From Candidatus Gastranaerophilales bacterium (lineage in GTDB: Bacteria; Cyanobacteriota; Vampirovibrionia; Gastranaerophilales; Gastranaerophilaceae): 64,000 nt of DNA. The notes beneath the pieces were generated by a model. The model saw nothing but the letters and a program-made list of their open reading frames with translations. It made no database searches and was not told the DNA's origin. The first letter of the stretch is position 1; each line of letters begins with the position of its first letter. The DNA lies in NCBI GenBank assembly GCA_944322665.1, contig CALUPM010000002.1, forward strand, positions 1 through 64,000, in the 5' to 3' direction. A program made the translations under genes and the position numbers. Below, one piece after another: positions 1-8,091 of this stretch.

Positions 1-593
1 CCCATTGCTTTCAATAAAGTTGTAGCTAGGATTTTTCTGTTCTTGTCGATTTTTACGTAAATCAAATCGTTGGAATCTGTTTCGATTTTCAGCCATGCGC
101 CGCGGTTCGGAATCATGGTTGCGTTATATAAACGTTTTCCGGCCGGAGAAATTTCACGTTTGAAATAAACGCCCGGAGAACGGACAATTTGTGAAACTAT
201 TACACGTTCGGCGCCGTTTACGATAAATGTACCTTTGTCGGTCATCGTCGGAATATCGCCTATGTAAACTTCCTGTTCTTTAATTTCACCGCTGTCACGG
301 TTTACGAGTCTTATCATAACGCGGAGCTGTTTTGCATAAGTTGCGTCGTGAATTCTTGCTTCTTCAACCGTGTATTTTGCATTGTCGAACGTATAGTTCG
401 GCAAAAAGTGCAGTTCCAATCTGCCTGTGTAGTCTTTAATCGGAGAGAATGAAAGCAGTTCTTCTTTCAAACCTTCTTTTAAAAACCATTCAAACGATTT
501 TTTTTGCACTTCAATAAGATCCGGTAAATCGTCCAAACGGGTATGAGGAATACCCATCGGCGTTACTCTTTCTGCATATTTTGTCTTAGACAT
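1..593 (-). CDS. rpoB: RNA polymerase beta subunit, N-terminal part (cut by window edge)
   Basis: The minus strand reads open from ATG 593 to the window edge, giving about 197 residues of the N-terminus of the beta subunit of RNA polymerase. It starts [10 protein letters not shown] and contains the family stretches [15 protein letters not shown], the [20 protein letters not shown] motif and [12 protein letters not shown]. The start is supported by a GAGGTGA ribosome site at about 602-608. The upstream neighbour is divergent, so rpoB is not preceded by rplJ/rplL here. In cyanobacteria rpoB is likewise separated from the rplKAJL cluster, whereas in most bacteria it follows rplL. The identity is secure; only the N-terminal lobe is visible. 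Confidence 0.96.
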   Translation of the reverse strand, partial: MSKTKYAERVTPMGIPHTRLDDLPDLIEVQKKSFEWFLKEGLKEELLSFSPIKDYTGRLELHFLPNYTFDNAKYTVEEARIHDATYAKQLRVMIRLVNRDSGEIKEQEVYIGDIPTMTDKGTFIVNGAERVIVSQIVRSPGVYFKREISPAGKRLYNATMIPNRGAWLKIETDSNDLIYVKIDKNRKILATTLLKAM

Positions 594-766
594 CAATTCA
601 CCTCATTAATAATGGTGTACGTACTACAAAAAATATTTTAACTATCTAACTTAAGGCTGTAAACCTTTTACCTGTCTGCTTTTGCGACTGATAAACTTTA
701 TATGTAATCCGGTCGAATTTTTAATCTGGGCACAATTCTCCCGACTTTAATTTCTCATGTTACTTA

Positions 767-794
767 ATCGTAATACATCAAATTTTTTAGTCAA
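767..794 (-). promoter_or_regulatory. Candidate sigma70 promoter for rpoB
   Basis: On the minus strand TTGACT (794-789) and TACGAT (772-767) are separated by 16 nt. Transcription would begin near 760 and leave a leader of about 165 nt before the rpoB start at 593. I see no riboswitch or attenuator signature in that leader. Confidence 0.35.
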
Positions 795-942
795 GAAAAT
801 ATAATCCGTTTTTAAAATTCATGTTACAATTTCTTTACATAATGTTATAAAAAAGGTTATTCAGGGTATAAAGTTTCTTCCCGTGCCGGTTTTAGCCGCC
901 TGATGCAGATTGAGTTTTGATTAAATGTCCTGCCGCCGAAAC

Positions 943-971
943 TTGCGTCCTGCAAAACTTTCTGCTATATT
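943..971 (+). promoter_or_regulatory. Candidate sigma70 promoter for the 990-2876 paralogue cluster
   Basis: TTGCGT (943-948) and TATATT (966-971) are spaced by 17 nt. The expected transcription start is near 978, leaving only about a dozen nucleotides before the preferred ATG at 990. The GGGGGTG at 980-986 would then be the ribosome site. A leaderless start at ATG 978 cannot be excluded. Confidence 0.45.
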
Positions 972-989
972 GCTCTTATGGGGGTGTAT

Positions 990-1631
990 ATGAAAAAGTT
1001 TTTAATTTTATTGCTCGTAATTTTGACTGTTTCCTGCGGAATTGTCTGTGCGGAAGAAGAAAAAATTCAGGAAGAAAATAATAATAATATTGATATTGTT
1101 CTCAAAGGCGAGGCTGTTTTTAACTGGCTTGATATGTCGCAGATTGAACGTGATACTATTATTCAGAATTACAAAAATATAATCTTTGACGAAGATACCG
1201 TCTACAAATACAAACGCAAAGAATTCAAAAAAATGCACGACGGATTTGTGAAAGATAAAGATTTCACATATCATTACATGGAAGCAAAAAACGGAATTAC
1301 GGAAACTCCGCAATACAGACTCAGCGCATTTTTCAGCGGAAAAATTCTCATAAGTTATGCTATTCAATACAAAGAAAATCCAAGAACAGTTTATTATTAC
1401 GACGCAATGGGGCACTTAAAATACGTGGATATGATTTCGGAGAATTATCCGAACTTCCCGTACTGGTCAAAGCAATACAGAGTTAATGGCAAAATGATAA
1501 GCGCTATATATTTTGTGTCGCACGATATGCAGTATATGTACGAACCTGACGGAGAATTTCAGGGGGTATGGTTTATGGATAAAATGTACGACAGGCACGC
1601 AAAACAAACTTTAACACGTACAAACTGGTAA
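990..1631 (+). CDS. Secreted protein of unknown function, tandem paralogue 1
   Basis: A protein of 213 residues with a clear signal peptide (MKKFLILLLVILTVSCGIVC, likely cut after VCA). I chose ATG 990 over the in-frame ATG 978 because GGGGGTG sits four nucleotides upstream of 990 and the peptide then starts MKK, as in both neighbours. The second half carries tyrosine- and glycine-rich beta-type motifs, YYYDAMGHLKYVD and YMYEPDGEFQGV, repeated with variation in the next two genes. These resemble MORN-like turns, but I do not recognise the family. First of three tandem paralogues behind one promoter candidate. Probably exported to the periplasm or outer surface; function unknown. Confidence 0.75.
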   Translation: MKKFLILLLVILTVSCGIVCAEEEKIQEENNNNIDIVLKGEAVFNWLDMSQIERDTIIQNYKNIIFDEDTVYKYKRKEFKKMHDGFVKDKDFTYHYMEAKNGITETPQYRLSAFFSGKILISYAIQYKENPRTVYYYDAMGHLKYVDMISENYPNFPYWSKQYRVNGKMISAIYFVSHDMQYMYEPDGEFQGVWFMDKMYDRHAKQTLTRTNW

Positions 1632-1636
1632 TTTTT

Positions 1637-2251
1637 ATGAAAAAGTTTCTGACAATTTTCACGGTTTTATTTGCCGTAATATTCTTTTTGGTAAAGATTG
1701 AGCCTGTTTCTGCTTATGGCATCAGAGTGCAGAAGGATTACCGTTTCACGACCCAGCAGGACAGAAACAGGAGAATAAAATCTTATCAGGAATATCTTCA
1801 GAAAGAAGGGGTGTTTGAGGACGAACATTATGCAAGAAAAGAGGCTTACAAAAAGTACAAAAAAGACAAAAATTTCCGCGCTAACCTCAACCATATAAAA
1901 CATGGAAAACCTTTGCCTGAAAAAGGTTACACGGCAAAAGGAAATTACTATCAGATGGCGGATAAAATTCTTTCAGGATATTCAATAATTTATGATGATG
2001 ATCCAAATACGGAATATGTTTATAACACCCTGGGCGACCTGTATCAGGTTGTAACACTTACCGGAGAAGAACATATTCTTCCGCATTACAAAACTGTTTA
2101 TGCCTTTAACGGATATCTTCAGCGTGTGATTTTTTCGGCAATCGACGGGTACGATTATATTTTTTATCCGACAGGAAAGCTGCAGGGCGTAGTCGTTGAC
2201 GGCAAACTCTATAACAGGGTCGGCAGACCCGTAAAAATCTGGTTGAAGTAG
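1637..2251 (+). CDS. Secreted protein of unknown function, tandem paralogue 2
   Basis: A protein of 204 residues with a signal peptide (MKKFLTIFTVLFAVIFFLVK, cut probably near SAYG). It begins 5 nt after the previous gene. Shared motifs are YDDDPNTEYVYNTLGDLYQ and YIFYPTGKLQGV followed by a LYNR element, in the same order as in its neighbours. The N-terminal half is lysine- and tyrosine-rich and helical. The mature protein is basic. Function unknown; the tandem arrangement suggests gene duplication and a shared extracytoplasmic job. Confidence 0.75.
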   Translation: MKKFLTIFTVLFAVIFFLVKIEPVSAYGIRVQKDYRFTTQQDRNRRIKSYQEYLQKEGVFEDEHYARKEAYKKYKKDKNFRANLNHIKHGKPLPEKGYTAKGNYYQMADKILSGYSIIYDDDPNTEYVYNTLGDLYQVVTLTGEEHILPHYKTVYAFNGYLQRVIFSAIDGYDYIFYPTGKLQGVVVDGKLYNRVGRPVKIWLK

Positions 2252-2267
2252 TTTCAGGGAGATTTTA

Positions 2268-2876
2268 ATGAAGAAATTTTTTATACTTTTTTTGTTTTGT
2301 TTACTGCTCGTCGGAAGCCGGAATTTTTCTGCGTTTGCGGAGGAAGAAAATTCAAAACCGCCTCCGCCTGTAATTACTAATGAAAAATTGCGTGAATACA
2401 AAGATTTTATTGCTGAGCGGGGAATTAAAGAAAAAGAAATTCCGGATTTAAAACAAATTATTTCCGCTCACTCAAAGGATAAAAATTACAAAGAAAATGT
2501 TCAGCGTGCGCTTGATGAAAACACGGATTCAATAAACGGTTACAAAGTTAAGGCAAACTGCGGAAAGAAAAATGACATCAAAATTCTTCTGAATTACTCT
2601 GTAATTTACGACACCGACCCGCAAAAAGAATATATTTATAGTGTTTCGGGAAGCCTTTATCAGCTTGCCTATGTTTATCCTGAATACAGGGCTGTTTACT
2701 CAAATTTAGGGCGGCTTGCACAGATAATTTTTCCGCTGGAAAATGATTTTTCTTGCATATTCAGCGGCAAGGGTGCACTGCAGGGAATAGTCGACACGGA
2801 AGGAAATCTCTACAACAGAAGCGGTAATCAGCAAAATCTTGAAAAACCTGAGGATATAAGCCGTTTGAAAGAGTAG
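2268..2876 (+). CDS. Secreted protein of unknown function, tandem paralogue 3
   Basis: A protein of 202 residues with a signal peptide ending near SAFAEE. A GGGAG ribosome site lies ahead of ATG 2268. It repeats the paralogue core YDTDPQKEYIYSVSGSLYQ and a C-terminal LQGI...LYNRSGN element. A short proline run (KPPPPV) follows the signal peptide. It ends 11 nt before the convergent prepilin gene, with no terminator visible between them. Function unknown; same family as the two genes upstream. Confidence 0.75.
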   Translation: MKKFFILFLFCLLLVGSRNFSAFAEEENSKPPPPVITNEKLREYKDFIAERGIKEKEIPDLKQIISAHSKDKNYKENVQRALDENTDSINGYKVKANCGKKNDIKILLNYSVIYDTDPQKEYIYSVSGSLYQLAYVYPEYRAVYSNLGRLAQIIFPLENDFSCIFSGKGALQGIVDTEGNLYNRSGNQQNLEKPEDISRLKE

Positions 2877-2887
2877 CAGCAGTTAAA

Positions 2888-3595
2888 TTACCACCTGATT
2901 TTTTTCGGGTAATCTTTCGGAACTTTCCAGCCGTTTAAATATATAATTGCCGTGCAAAAGTTTGGTAATTGTCCTTCGCAGGAATAGATACTTCCTCTGT
3001 ATAATTTCTTTTTATCTCCATTCCAGGTATATAAATAAGGTTCAACTCCTTTCTGATATAAATACTTGCAGTCTTCTGAATCTACAATCGGGTAAAATTG
3101 AAACGCAAAAGCGCAAACCCCGAAACTTTCAGCCTTTGTCAATTCCATACATTTTTCGGCGCGGCTAGGATAGAAAATTATTTCTCTGTTTTCGTGAGCC
3201 TGAAACGCAAATGCGCTGCCATCACTAAGTTCATACAAGAACCGTTTTTGTCCGTCACCGTCTACAATTTCTTTCACTGTTATAATATTTAAAAATTCTT
3301 TAAAATATATGTTGAAAGTAGCATTTGTTTGCTCGCTTTTATTTACAAAATTTCCGTCCTCGTCACGGTCTTCTTCTATCCAGTAGGACCAGCCTTCAAA
3401 GTCTCCGTGTTTATTTTTTGCAAGCAGAACTGCCTGATTCATAATACTGTAAAATTTTTTCATTCTGGTTTCTACAATGTATATCCTGTATTTTTGTACA
3501 AGAGCAGGGAGTGTCATAGCTATTACAACGCCTAGAATTCCCAGAGTAATAAGAACCTCTGCCATTGTAAATCCGTTTTTTATAAATGATTTCAT
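2888..3595 (-). CDS. Prepilin-like (type IV pilin/pseudopilin) protein
   Basis: A 235-residue protein with a class III (prepilin peptidase) signal: a short basic leader MKSFIKNG, then FTMAEVLITLGILGVVIAMT with glutamate at +5 and cleavage expected between G8 and F9. The hydrophobic helix is followed by PALVQKYRIYIVETRMKKFYSIMNQA, a type of linker often seen in prepilins of this kind. The C-terminal globular part has five or more cysteines. It would be a minor pilin or pseudopilin at the cell envelope. No assembly ATPase, platform protein or peptidase gene is nearby, so the machinery must lie elsewhere. A promoter is seen at 3632-3660. Confidence 0.85.
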   Translation of the reverse strand: MKSFIKNGFTMAEVLITLGILGVVIAMTLPALVQKYRIYIVETRMKKFYSIMNQAVLLAKNKHGDFEGWSYWIEEDRDEDGNFVNKSEQTNATFNIYFKEFLNIITVKEIVDGDGQKRFLYELSDGSAFAFQAHENREIIFYPSRAEKCMELTKAESFGVCAFAFQFYPIVDSEDCKYLYQKGVEPYLYTWNGDKKKLYRGSIYSCEGQLPNFCTAIIYLNGWKVPKDYPKKIRW

Positions 3596-3609
3596 AAATC
3601 CTTCCTGAA

Positions 3610-3627
3610 ATTATAATATATTATAAT
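3610..3627. promoter_or_regulatory. 18-bp perfect AT palindrome at the prepilin transcription start
   Basis: The sequence ATTATAATATATTATAAT is its own reverse complement and overlaps the expected start of transcription of the prepilin gene. It lies between that gene and the divergent XRE-type regulator, so it could be an operator. AT-only palindromes arise easily by chance, so this is tentative. Confidence 0.25.
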
Positions 3628-3631
3628 ATAA

Positions 3632-3660
3632 ATTATATCATATTGTAATTTATTTAGCAA
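3632..3660 (-). promoter_or_regulatory. Candidate sigma70 promoter for the prepilin gene
   Basis: On the minus strand TTGCTA (3660-3655) and TATAAT (3637-3632) are spaced by exactly 17 nt. A second TATAAT lies just downstream. Confidence 0.5.
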
Positions 3661-3683
3661 TATAAGATTGTTAAAATTACATT

Positions 3684-3908
3684 ATGTTAGATAATGAATT
3701 CTTAAAAGAATTTGGATTGAATTTAAAGCATTACAGGCTGAAACGGAATTACACGCAGGCACAGCTTGGTGAAATGGTAGAAATATCTGAACATAGAATA
3801 AGTCAGATAGAAAACGGTAAATGTAATTTAACTTTAAAATCTGTAAACCGTTTATCTAATGCATTAAACATCCAGGCCGAAAAACTTTTTAGTTTTGATT
3901 TGGGGTAA
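3684..3908 (+). CDS. Small XRE-family helix-turn-helix regulator
   Basis: A 74-residue protein that is almost entirely one HTH_3/Cro-C1 domain: LKHYRLKRNYTQAQLGEMVE, the recognition segment ISEHRISQIENGKCN, then LKSVNRLSNALNIQAEKLF. No effector domain is present, so it is a single-domain DNA-binding repressor type. It is divergent from the prepilin at 2888-3595, with the AT palindrome 3610-3627 between them, which makes that gene its most obvious target. No clear ribosome site precedes the ATG, so the mRNA may be nearly leaderless. The target is inference. Confidence 0.85.
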   Translation: MLDNEFLKEFGLNLKHYRLKRNYTQAQLGEMVEISEHRISQIENGKCNLTLKSVNRLSNALNIQAEKLFSFDLG

Positions 3909-3944
3909 ATGCTAGTAATTAATGAATTAATTTTTTATATCTTA

Positions 3945-4574
3945 CATAATCAATATTATCGGGATGTTATTATGTTCATTCTTTTTGTTGCCGGTATTTT
4001 GTCCTGCGCAGACGGCGGCCGCTTTTGGTGGCAAAAGCGGCGGAAAACCAGCCACACGCTCCGTTCGCTAATAATTTGCAAAGGCTCGGCATTAAGGCGG
4101 GTAAACTCGCTTCGCTCAAACAATACCCGCCTTTGATATTTGCCTCGCCTGCAATTATTGCTCACTTCGCTATCGTGGCGTTTGGTTCTACTACAAAAAA
4201 ATAACTCTTAGCATAATAAAAACGGTAATCACTACTTAATGAAACAACAACAGAGCGGATTTTGTCTGAGCGAAGCGAGTTAATCCGCTTTAGTTGAATT
4301 TAGTAGTGATTAAACGGTTAGCGTGTTTCTCTTTCTTTGGTACATTTCTTTCTCTTTGCGCCGCAACAAAGAGAAAGAAATGTACACAAAAAAATCTTAT
4401 TTGCAACAAAATATACTATAATTTAATTAACGAACTGAGCGCAGGTCGCGGTTTGCGTCACTTTTCCGCAAAAGCGGCCCGCGTCCTGAGGACAAAATTA
4501 AAAATTTTTTCTTTTGCACTGCTACAAAAGAAAATAATGAACATAATAATAACATCCCGATAATATTGATTATG
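3945..4574. mobile_element. Non-coding element with 36/39-bp terminal inverted repeats and nested hairpins
   Basis: Bases 3945-3980 are repeated in inverted orientation at 4536-4574, identical apart from a 3-nt insertion (TAT) in the right copy. Inside the ends the two arms remain imperfectly complementary (for example around TTTTGTCCT and GGCCGCTTTTG). The middle holds stable hairpins: a 19-bp perfect stem at about 4340-4385, AAGGCGGGTA/TACCCGCCTT at about 4095-4135, and AATCACTAC/GTAGTGATT at about 4230-4315. Short ORFs in it are frame shadows of these repeats. No transposase is present, so it is best viewed as a non-autonomous (MITE-like) element or a large structured repeat. No convincing target duplication was found. 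Confidence 0.6.
4340..4385. repeat. 19-bp perfect inverted repeat inside the 3945-4574 element
   Basis: A GTACATTTCTTTCTCTTTG arm and its exact complement enclose a loop of 8 nt (CGCCGCAA). The stem lacks a following T tract on either strand, so it is not a typical terminator. Confidence 0.7.
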
Positions 4575-4580
4575 AAATAA

Positions 4581-4612
4581 ACAAATAAAAAGCCCGGTTT
4601 TATTCGGGCTTA
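4581..4612 (-). terminator. Intrinsic terminator of the M16 peptidase gene, overlapping its last codons
   Basis: On the minus strand AAGCCCG (4611-4605) pairs with CGGGCTT (4596-4590), followed by TTTTATTTG. The upstream arm codes for the last residues Lys-Pro, and the stop codon (4602-4600) lies in the loop, so terminator and coding sequence overlap. Confidence 0.7.
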
Positions 4613-7197
4613 ACTATTGATATTACGTAATTGTCATTGAAATATTTGTTTGCTGCTTCTATTATGTCGGATTCTGTGACGGAATTTATAAGCTTTATGT
4701 ATTCGTCATCAAATCCGTATCCGCGCCCTGAAACTTCATACCAGCCAAGGCTAGAAGCTTTTTCAAGATTGGTTTCGCGTGCAATTATGTAGTTCCCGAT
4801 TAACTTGTCTTTTGCCTCTTTAAGTTCTTTTGTGCCGGCAAACTCTTTTTTGAGTCTGAAAACTTCTTTGAGTAAGAGAGATTGAGCTTTATCAAGGTTT
4901 TTGGGGTTGGTGCCGATGTAGACGACAAAGGAGCCTTTCAGAATGTTCGGCGCATAACCTGAGCCAAGCTGATAAGCCAGACCTTCCTGATCGCGGAGGT
5001 TTTTGAAAAGTCTTGAACTCATACCTGAGCCTAAAAGCGAATCAATAACCTGCAATGCGGCATAATCTTTTTTGTTTTCAACCCCGCAGGTCTGCCATGC
5101 GATGAAAATCCAGTCGGATTTTGTCTGAGGCATTATTTTTACGGCTTCTTTTTTTGTCGTAAGCCGCCCGAGAATTTGTGAGTAAGTTTTGTAGTCAAAC
5201 TTTTCGCCGCCTTTTCGCCCGTCAAAGATTTTGGTGAAATCTTCAATAACTTTTTCGCTGTCAACGTCCCCGTTTATAGAAATTACAATATTTTCGGGAT
5301 TGAAAATTTTGTTGTAATAATTAACGATTTCTTCGTGGTCGATTTTCGGGTAAGTTTTTTCAAAAATTTTGCTTGTGTAAGAATACGGAGTTCCTTCAAA
5401 AATCAAATCTTTGTAGTTTTCTATTGCAACCTGAACCGGAATATCGCGGCTTTGTTTGATTTTGTTTAATTTTTCCGTTCTTGCTTTTTCGATTTCGTAG
5501 TCGTCGAAGGTTGCGTTGTTGATGACTTCGTTAAGAAGTTCAATTGTTTTGCCGTATTCGGGTTTTGTTGTCAGAACGTTTACCTGAAAAACGTCAGGTC
5601 TGACTGACGGAGCGATTTTAATTCCGTTGTCCTCTAAAATTCGGGCAAGTTCTGTCGGAGAATATTTGCTTGTGCCTTTCATCATAACGTCTGCCGTTAA
5701 AACGGAAGTTCCCGGAATTTTATCAAGGAAAGTTCCGCCTTTTGCCTGAATGCTTATTGCAACAATTTCGTTCACGTCGTTCGGTGTAATCAGTATTTCC
5801 GCACCGTTTGAAAGTTTATATTTTTTTGTTTCAGAGTTCTGGCTTTCAAGTACGGCAGGGGATGCTTCCTTAACCGGAGTTTTTGAGGAAATTTCGACTT
5901 CTTTGCAGTTTTCCGGAAGAATAATCGAAACCGCGGATTTGTCTTTTCCTAAGTATTTGTTTGCAACGCGTTTGACATCGGATGGTGTAACTTTTTCAAT
6001 ATTAGACAGGTAATTGTCATAATATTTTATATCACCTGTTACAACAATTGTGTAGCCGATTTCCTGCGCAATATTTGATACGGATTCTCTTGCATAATAC
6101 GTGTCGCGTTCTATTACGTTTTTGGCAAGTTCAACCTGTTCTTCCGTGACACCGTTCTTTTTGACGTTTTCAATTTCTTCAAAGATTGCGTTTTGAAGTT
6201 TGTCGAGATTTTGCGGGACAAAATTTGCGGAAATATAGAAAATTCCGTCATCCCTGAACCCTGCGTTTGAAGCGGATATTGAATATGCAAGCTGTTTTGA
6301 GTCTTTTATGTTTTTATAAAAAACACTGGAGCGTCCGTCGCCGAGAATTGTTGATAAAACATCAAGTGCATATCCGTCTTTTTCGTCGGCTTTTACCGCT
6401 CTGAAACCAATCAGCATATATCCTGATTGCGCCGGAAGATATTCGGTTTTTGTCTTTTGCTGTGTGAGAGGTTTTTCTGAAGGGAAAGTTAATTTAGGCG
6501 TTTTTCTGCCGTCGGAGGCAAAGTATTTGTTTATAAGCGCAATTGTTTTTTCAGCGTCAACGTCGCCTGAAATAACCGTTATCATATTCGACGGAGCGTA
6601 GAATTTGTTATAGTAATCCAGAATTTCATCGCGCTGGATTGTGCTTATGATATCTCTTGAGCCGATAACCTGACGTTTGTAAGGATGGTTTGTATAAAGC
6701 ATTTCTATTAAATTATCATACACGACACTCTGCGGTTCTGTTTCGTCTTTTGCGATTTCTTCAATAACAACTTTGCGTTCTCTTTCAAGTTCTTTTCTGG
6801 GCAGAAGCGGGTGAAGAAGCATATCGGCATGCAATTCAAGCGCAAGGTCAAAGTAATTTGACGGGATTGTTATGTAATAGTGAGTGAAATCTTTGCTTGT
6901 GGCGGCGTTAGTGACAGCACCTTTCGACTCGAGAATTTTGTCGAATTCTCCGGGCGGATGGTTTGTGGAACCTTTGAAGAACAGGTGTTCCAGAAAATGT
7001 GAAACTCCGTTGTTTGTATCGTCTTCATTGATTGAGCCTGTTTTAATCCAGGTATCAATTATCACAATCGGGTTTGTGTGAACCTCTTTTATTACAACTG
7101 TCTGCCCGTTATCAAGGTTGTAAACCGCGGCGTCCGAAGCATAGACAGAACTTCCGATTATAAACACAGTCAATATAAATAAAATTCTTTTTATCAT
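4600..7197 (-). CDS. Secreted M16 family zinc protease with two peptidase-M16 units
   Basis: An 865-residue protein. ATG 7197 was chosen because it follows AGAGGGGAT at a good distance and begins a signal peptide (MIKRILFILTVFIIGSSVYA); the longer reading frame upstream has no ribosome site. The first unit has the inverted zinc motif HFLEH (67-71) and the downstream VVIEEIAKDE segment that supplies the third ligand. The second half (from about 450) is a second M16 fold, beginning NGAEILIT, without an HxxEH motif, as in bacterial M16B-type proteins made of an active and an inactive half. Expected to degrade peptides in the periplasm. A TATAAT box lies at 7225-7230. Confidence 0.9.
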   Translation of the reverse strand: MIKRILFILTVFIIGSSVYASDAAVYNLDNGQTVVIKEVHTNPIVIIDTWIKTGSINEDDTNNGVSHFLEHLFFKGSTNHPPGEFDKILESKGAVTNAATSKDFTHYYITIPSNYFDLALELHADMLLHPLLPRKELERERKVVIEEIAKDETEPQSVVYDNLIEMLYTNHPYKRQVIGSRDIISTIQRDEILDYYNKFYAPSNMITVISGDVDAEKTIALINKYFASDGRKTPKLTFPSEKPLTQQKTKTEYLPAQSGYMLIGFRAVKADEKDGYALDVLSTILGDGRSSVFYKNIKDSKQLAYSISASNAGFRDDGIFYISANFVPQNLDKLQNAIFEEIENVKKNGVTEEQVELAKNVIERDTYYARESVSNIAQEIGYTIVVTGDIKYYDNYLSNIEKVTPSDVKRVANKYLGKDKSAVSIILPENCKEVEISSKTPVKEASPAVLESQNSETKKYKLSNGAEILITPNDVNEIVAISIQAKGGTFLDKIPGTSVLTADVMMKGTSKYSPTELARILEDNGIKIAPSVRPDVFQVNVLTTKPEYGKTIELLNEVINNATFDDYEIEKARTEKLNKIKQSRDIPVQVAIENYKDLIFEGTPYSYTSKIFEKTYPKIDHEEIVNYYNKIFNPENIVISINGDVDSEKVIEDFTKIFDGRKGGEKFDYKTYSQILGRLTTKKEAVKIMPQTKSDWIFIAWQTCGVENKKDYAALQVIDSLLGSGMSSRLFKNLRDQEGLAYQLGSGYAPNILKGSFVVYIGTNPKNLDKAQSLLLKEVFRLKKEFAGTKELKEAKDKLIGNYIIARETNLEKASSLGWYEVSGRGYGFDDEYIKLINSVTESDIIEAANKYFNDNYVISIVKPE

Positions 7198-7224
7198 ATC
7201 CCCTCTCTTTTGTTTTTCAAAATA

Positions 7225-7251
7225 ATTATAACATAATTCCGTCTTTTTCAA
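7225..7251 (-). promoter_or_regulatory. Candidate promoter for the M16 peptidase
   Basis: On the minus strand TTGAAA (7251-7246) and TATAAT (7230-7225) are separated by 15 nt, shorter than optimal. The -10 match is perfect. Confidence 0.35.
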
Positions 7252-7277
7252 AAATAAGACAGCCGGCTTAAATAAAA

Positions 7278-7556
7278 TTACCACTTCAATGCTTTTTTAA
7301 ACACAATCCACCCTCCTGAGAGTGCCGCTGCAAGAAGCGTTAATTTAACCGAAAGCGGAGTTTTTCTTTTGTCCTCGAATTTTTGGGAATGTTCTTTATC
7401 ATATATATCTTTTGCAATTTGTTTGAATTTGTAATCCGCTTCTTTATCAGAATACAAAACAGGCTTATGCAAAGCGTTGGGCGGCGTTAAGACACCGACA
7501 TTCAGAGGTTTTTGCACCTGTGTTGTATTAACATTGTTTTCTACACCGCTAACCAT
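7278..7556 (-). CDS. Small hypothetical protein with a C-terminal membrane segment
   Basis: A 92-residue reading of the open frame from ATG 7556; the frame continues upstream to 7637 but that part lies in AT-rich spacer. It has a polar N-terminal region with repeated Asn/Thr/Pro, a charged helix (DYKFKQIAKDIYDKEHSQKF) and a C-terminal hydrophobic segment (LTLLAAALSGGWIVFKKALKW) typical of a tail-anchored small membrane protein. No Shine-Dalgarno is visible at either start. Unrecognised. The C-terminal helix layout recalls the hypotheticals at 40058 and 57155. Confidence 0.5.
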   Translation of the reverse strand: MVSGVENNVNTTQVQKPLNVGVLTPPNALHKPVLYSDKEADYKFKQIAKDIYDKEHSQKFEDKRKTPLSVKLTLLAAALSGGWIVFKKALKW

Positions 7557-7630
7557 ATTTATATAAAAACACAAACCGTTTAAAAATTGCCTTTTTGTAA
7601 AGTTTTTCAAATAAAATAAAATTTCCCTTC

Positions 7631-7659
7631 TTGACAATTAAAAACAAAAATTATAAAAT
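7631..7659 (+). promoter_or_regulatory. Sigma70 promoter of the perR-rubredoxin-rubrerythrin cluster
   Basis: TTGACA (7631-7636) and TAAAAT (7654-7659) are spaced by 17 nt, a near-consensus promoter. Transcription would start near 7666, about 20 nt before ATG 7688. I did not find a clear PerR box, although the AT-rich -10 region has partial dyad symmetry. Confidence 0.6.
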
Positions 7660-7687
7660 AAGAATTACTATCAGTTATGGTGAATAT

Positions 7688-8074
7688 ATGAACTATTCAA
7701 GGCAAAGAGAAATAATTCTTAATACTTTGAAAGAGTACGTTGTCCACCCGACAGCGGAAAGTTTGTATTCAAAAATAAAAGAAAAAGATCCTAAAATCAG
7801 TCTTGCAACACTTTACAGAAACCTAAACCAGCTCGCGGATAACGGGATTATCAAAAAGATTGACGGGCTGGAAGATTCCGCACATTATGACCATAATACA
7901 GGAGAACATTACCATTTTATATGCAAAAAGTGTAAAAGGGTTTTTGATGTGAAGCCGGATGTGGCTCCTGATTTAATCCGCAAGACGGAGGACTCGACGG
8001 GATTTTTGATAGAAAATCATGATGTAGTATTTTCCGGCGTCTGCAAAGATTGCCGCGAAAGTGTGAGTAATTAA
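7688..8074 (+). CDS. perR: Fur-family peroxide-type regulator (PerR-like)
   Basis: A 128-residue Fur-superfamily repressor. ATG 7688 has GGTGA upstream and gives the usual family start ([16 protein letters not shown]). It has a winged helix with [19 protein letters not shown], then a dimerisation domain. The structural zinc site is formed by two CxxC pairs (C79/C82 and C119/C122). H20, D68, H74, H76 and D87 fit the PerR regulatory metal ligands, in which metal-catalysed oxidation of a histidine releases DNA. The genes that follow are all oxygen/peroxide defence, which supports PerR rather than Fur or Zur. It probably represses its own cluster. Confidence 0.85.
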   Translation: MNYSRQREIILNTLKEYVVHPTAESLYSKIKEKDPKISLATLYRNLNQLADNGIIKKIDGLEDSAHYDHNTGEHYHFICKKCKRVFDVKPDVAPDLIRKTEDSTGFLIENHDVVFSGVCKDCRESVSN

Positions 8075-8091
8075 CGGTAAAGGAGAAATCA

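Larger units (their letters stand above)
594..989. other. Divergent intergenic region between rpoB and the secreted paralogues
   Basis: This AT-rich stretch carries no credible gene. It holds one promoter candidate in each direction (listed separately). No long repeats were seen. Confidence 0.5.

Noticed and set aside
4294-4563. Open frames at 3909-4136, 3956-4165 and 4294-4563
   Set aside because: They lie inside the inverted-repeat element, have no ribosome site, and read low-complexity translations of the repeat arms.
7654-7690. PerR box at the perR promoter
   Set aside because: Only partial dyad symmetry in AT-rich DNA; not distinct enough to call.
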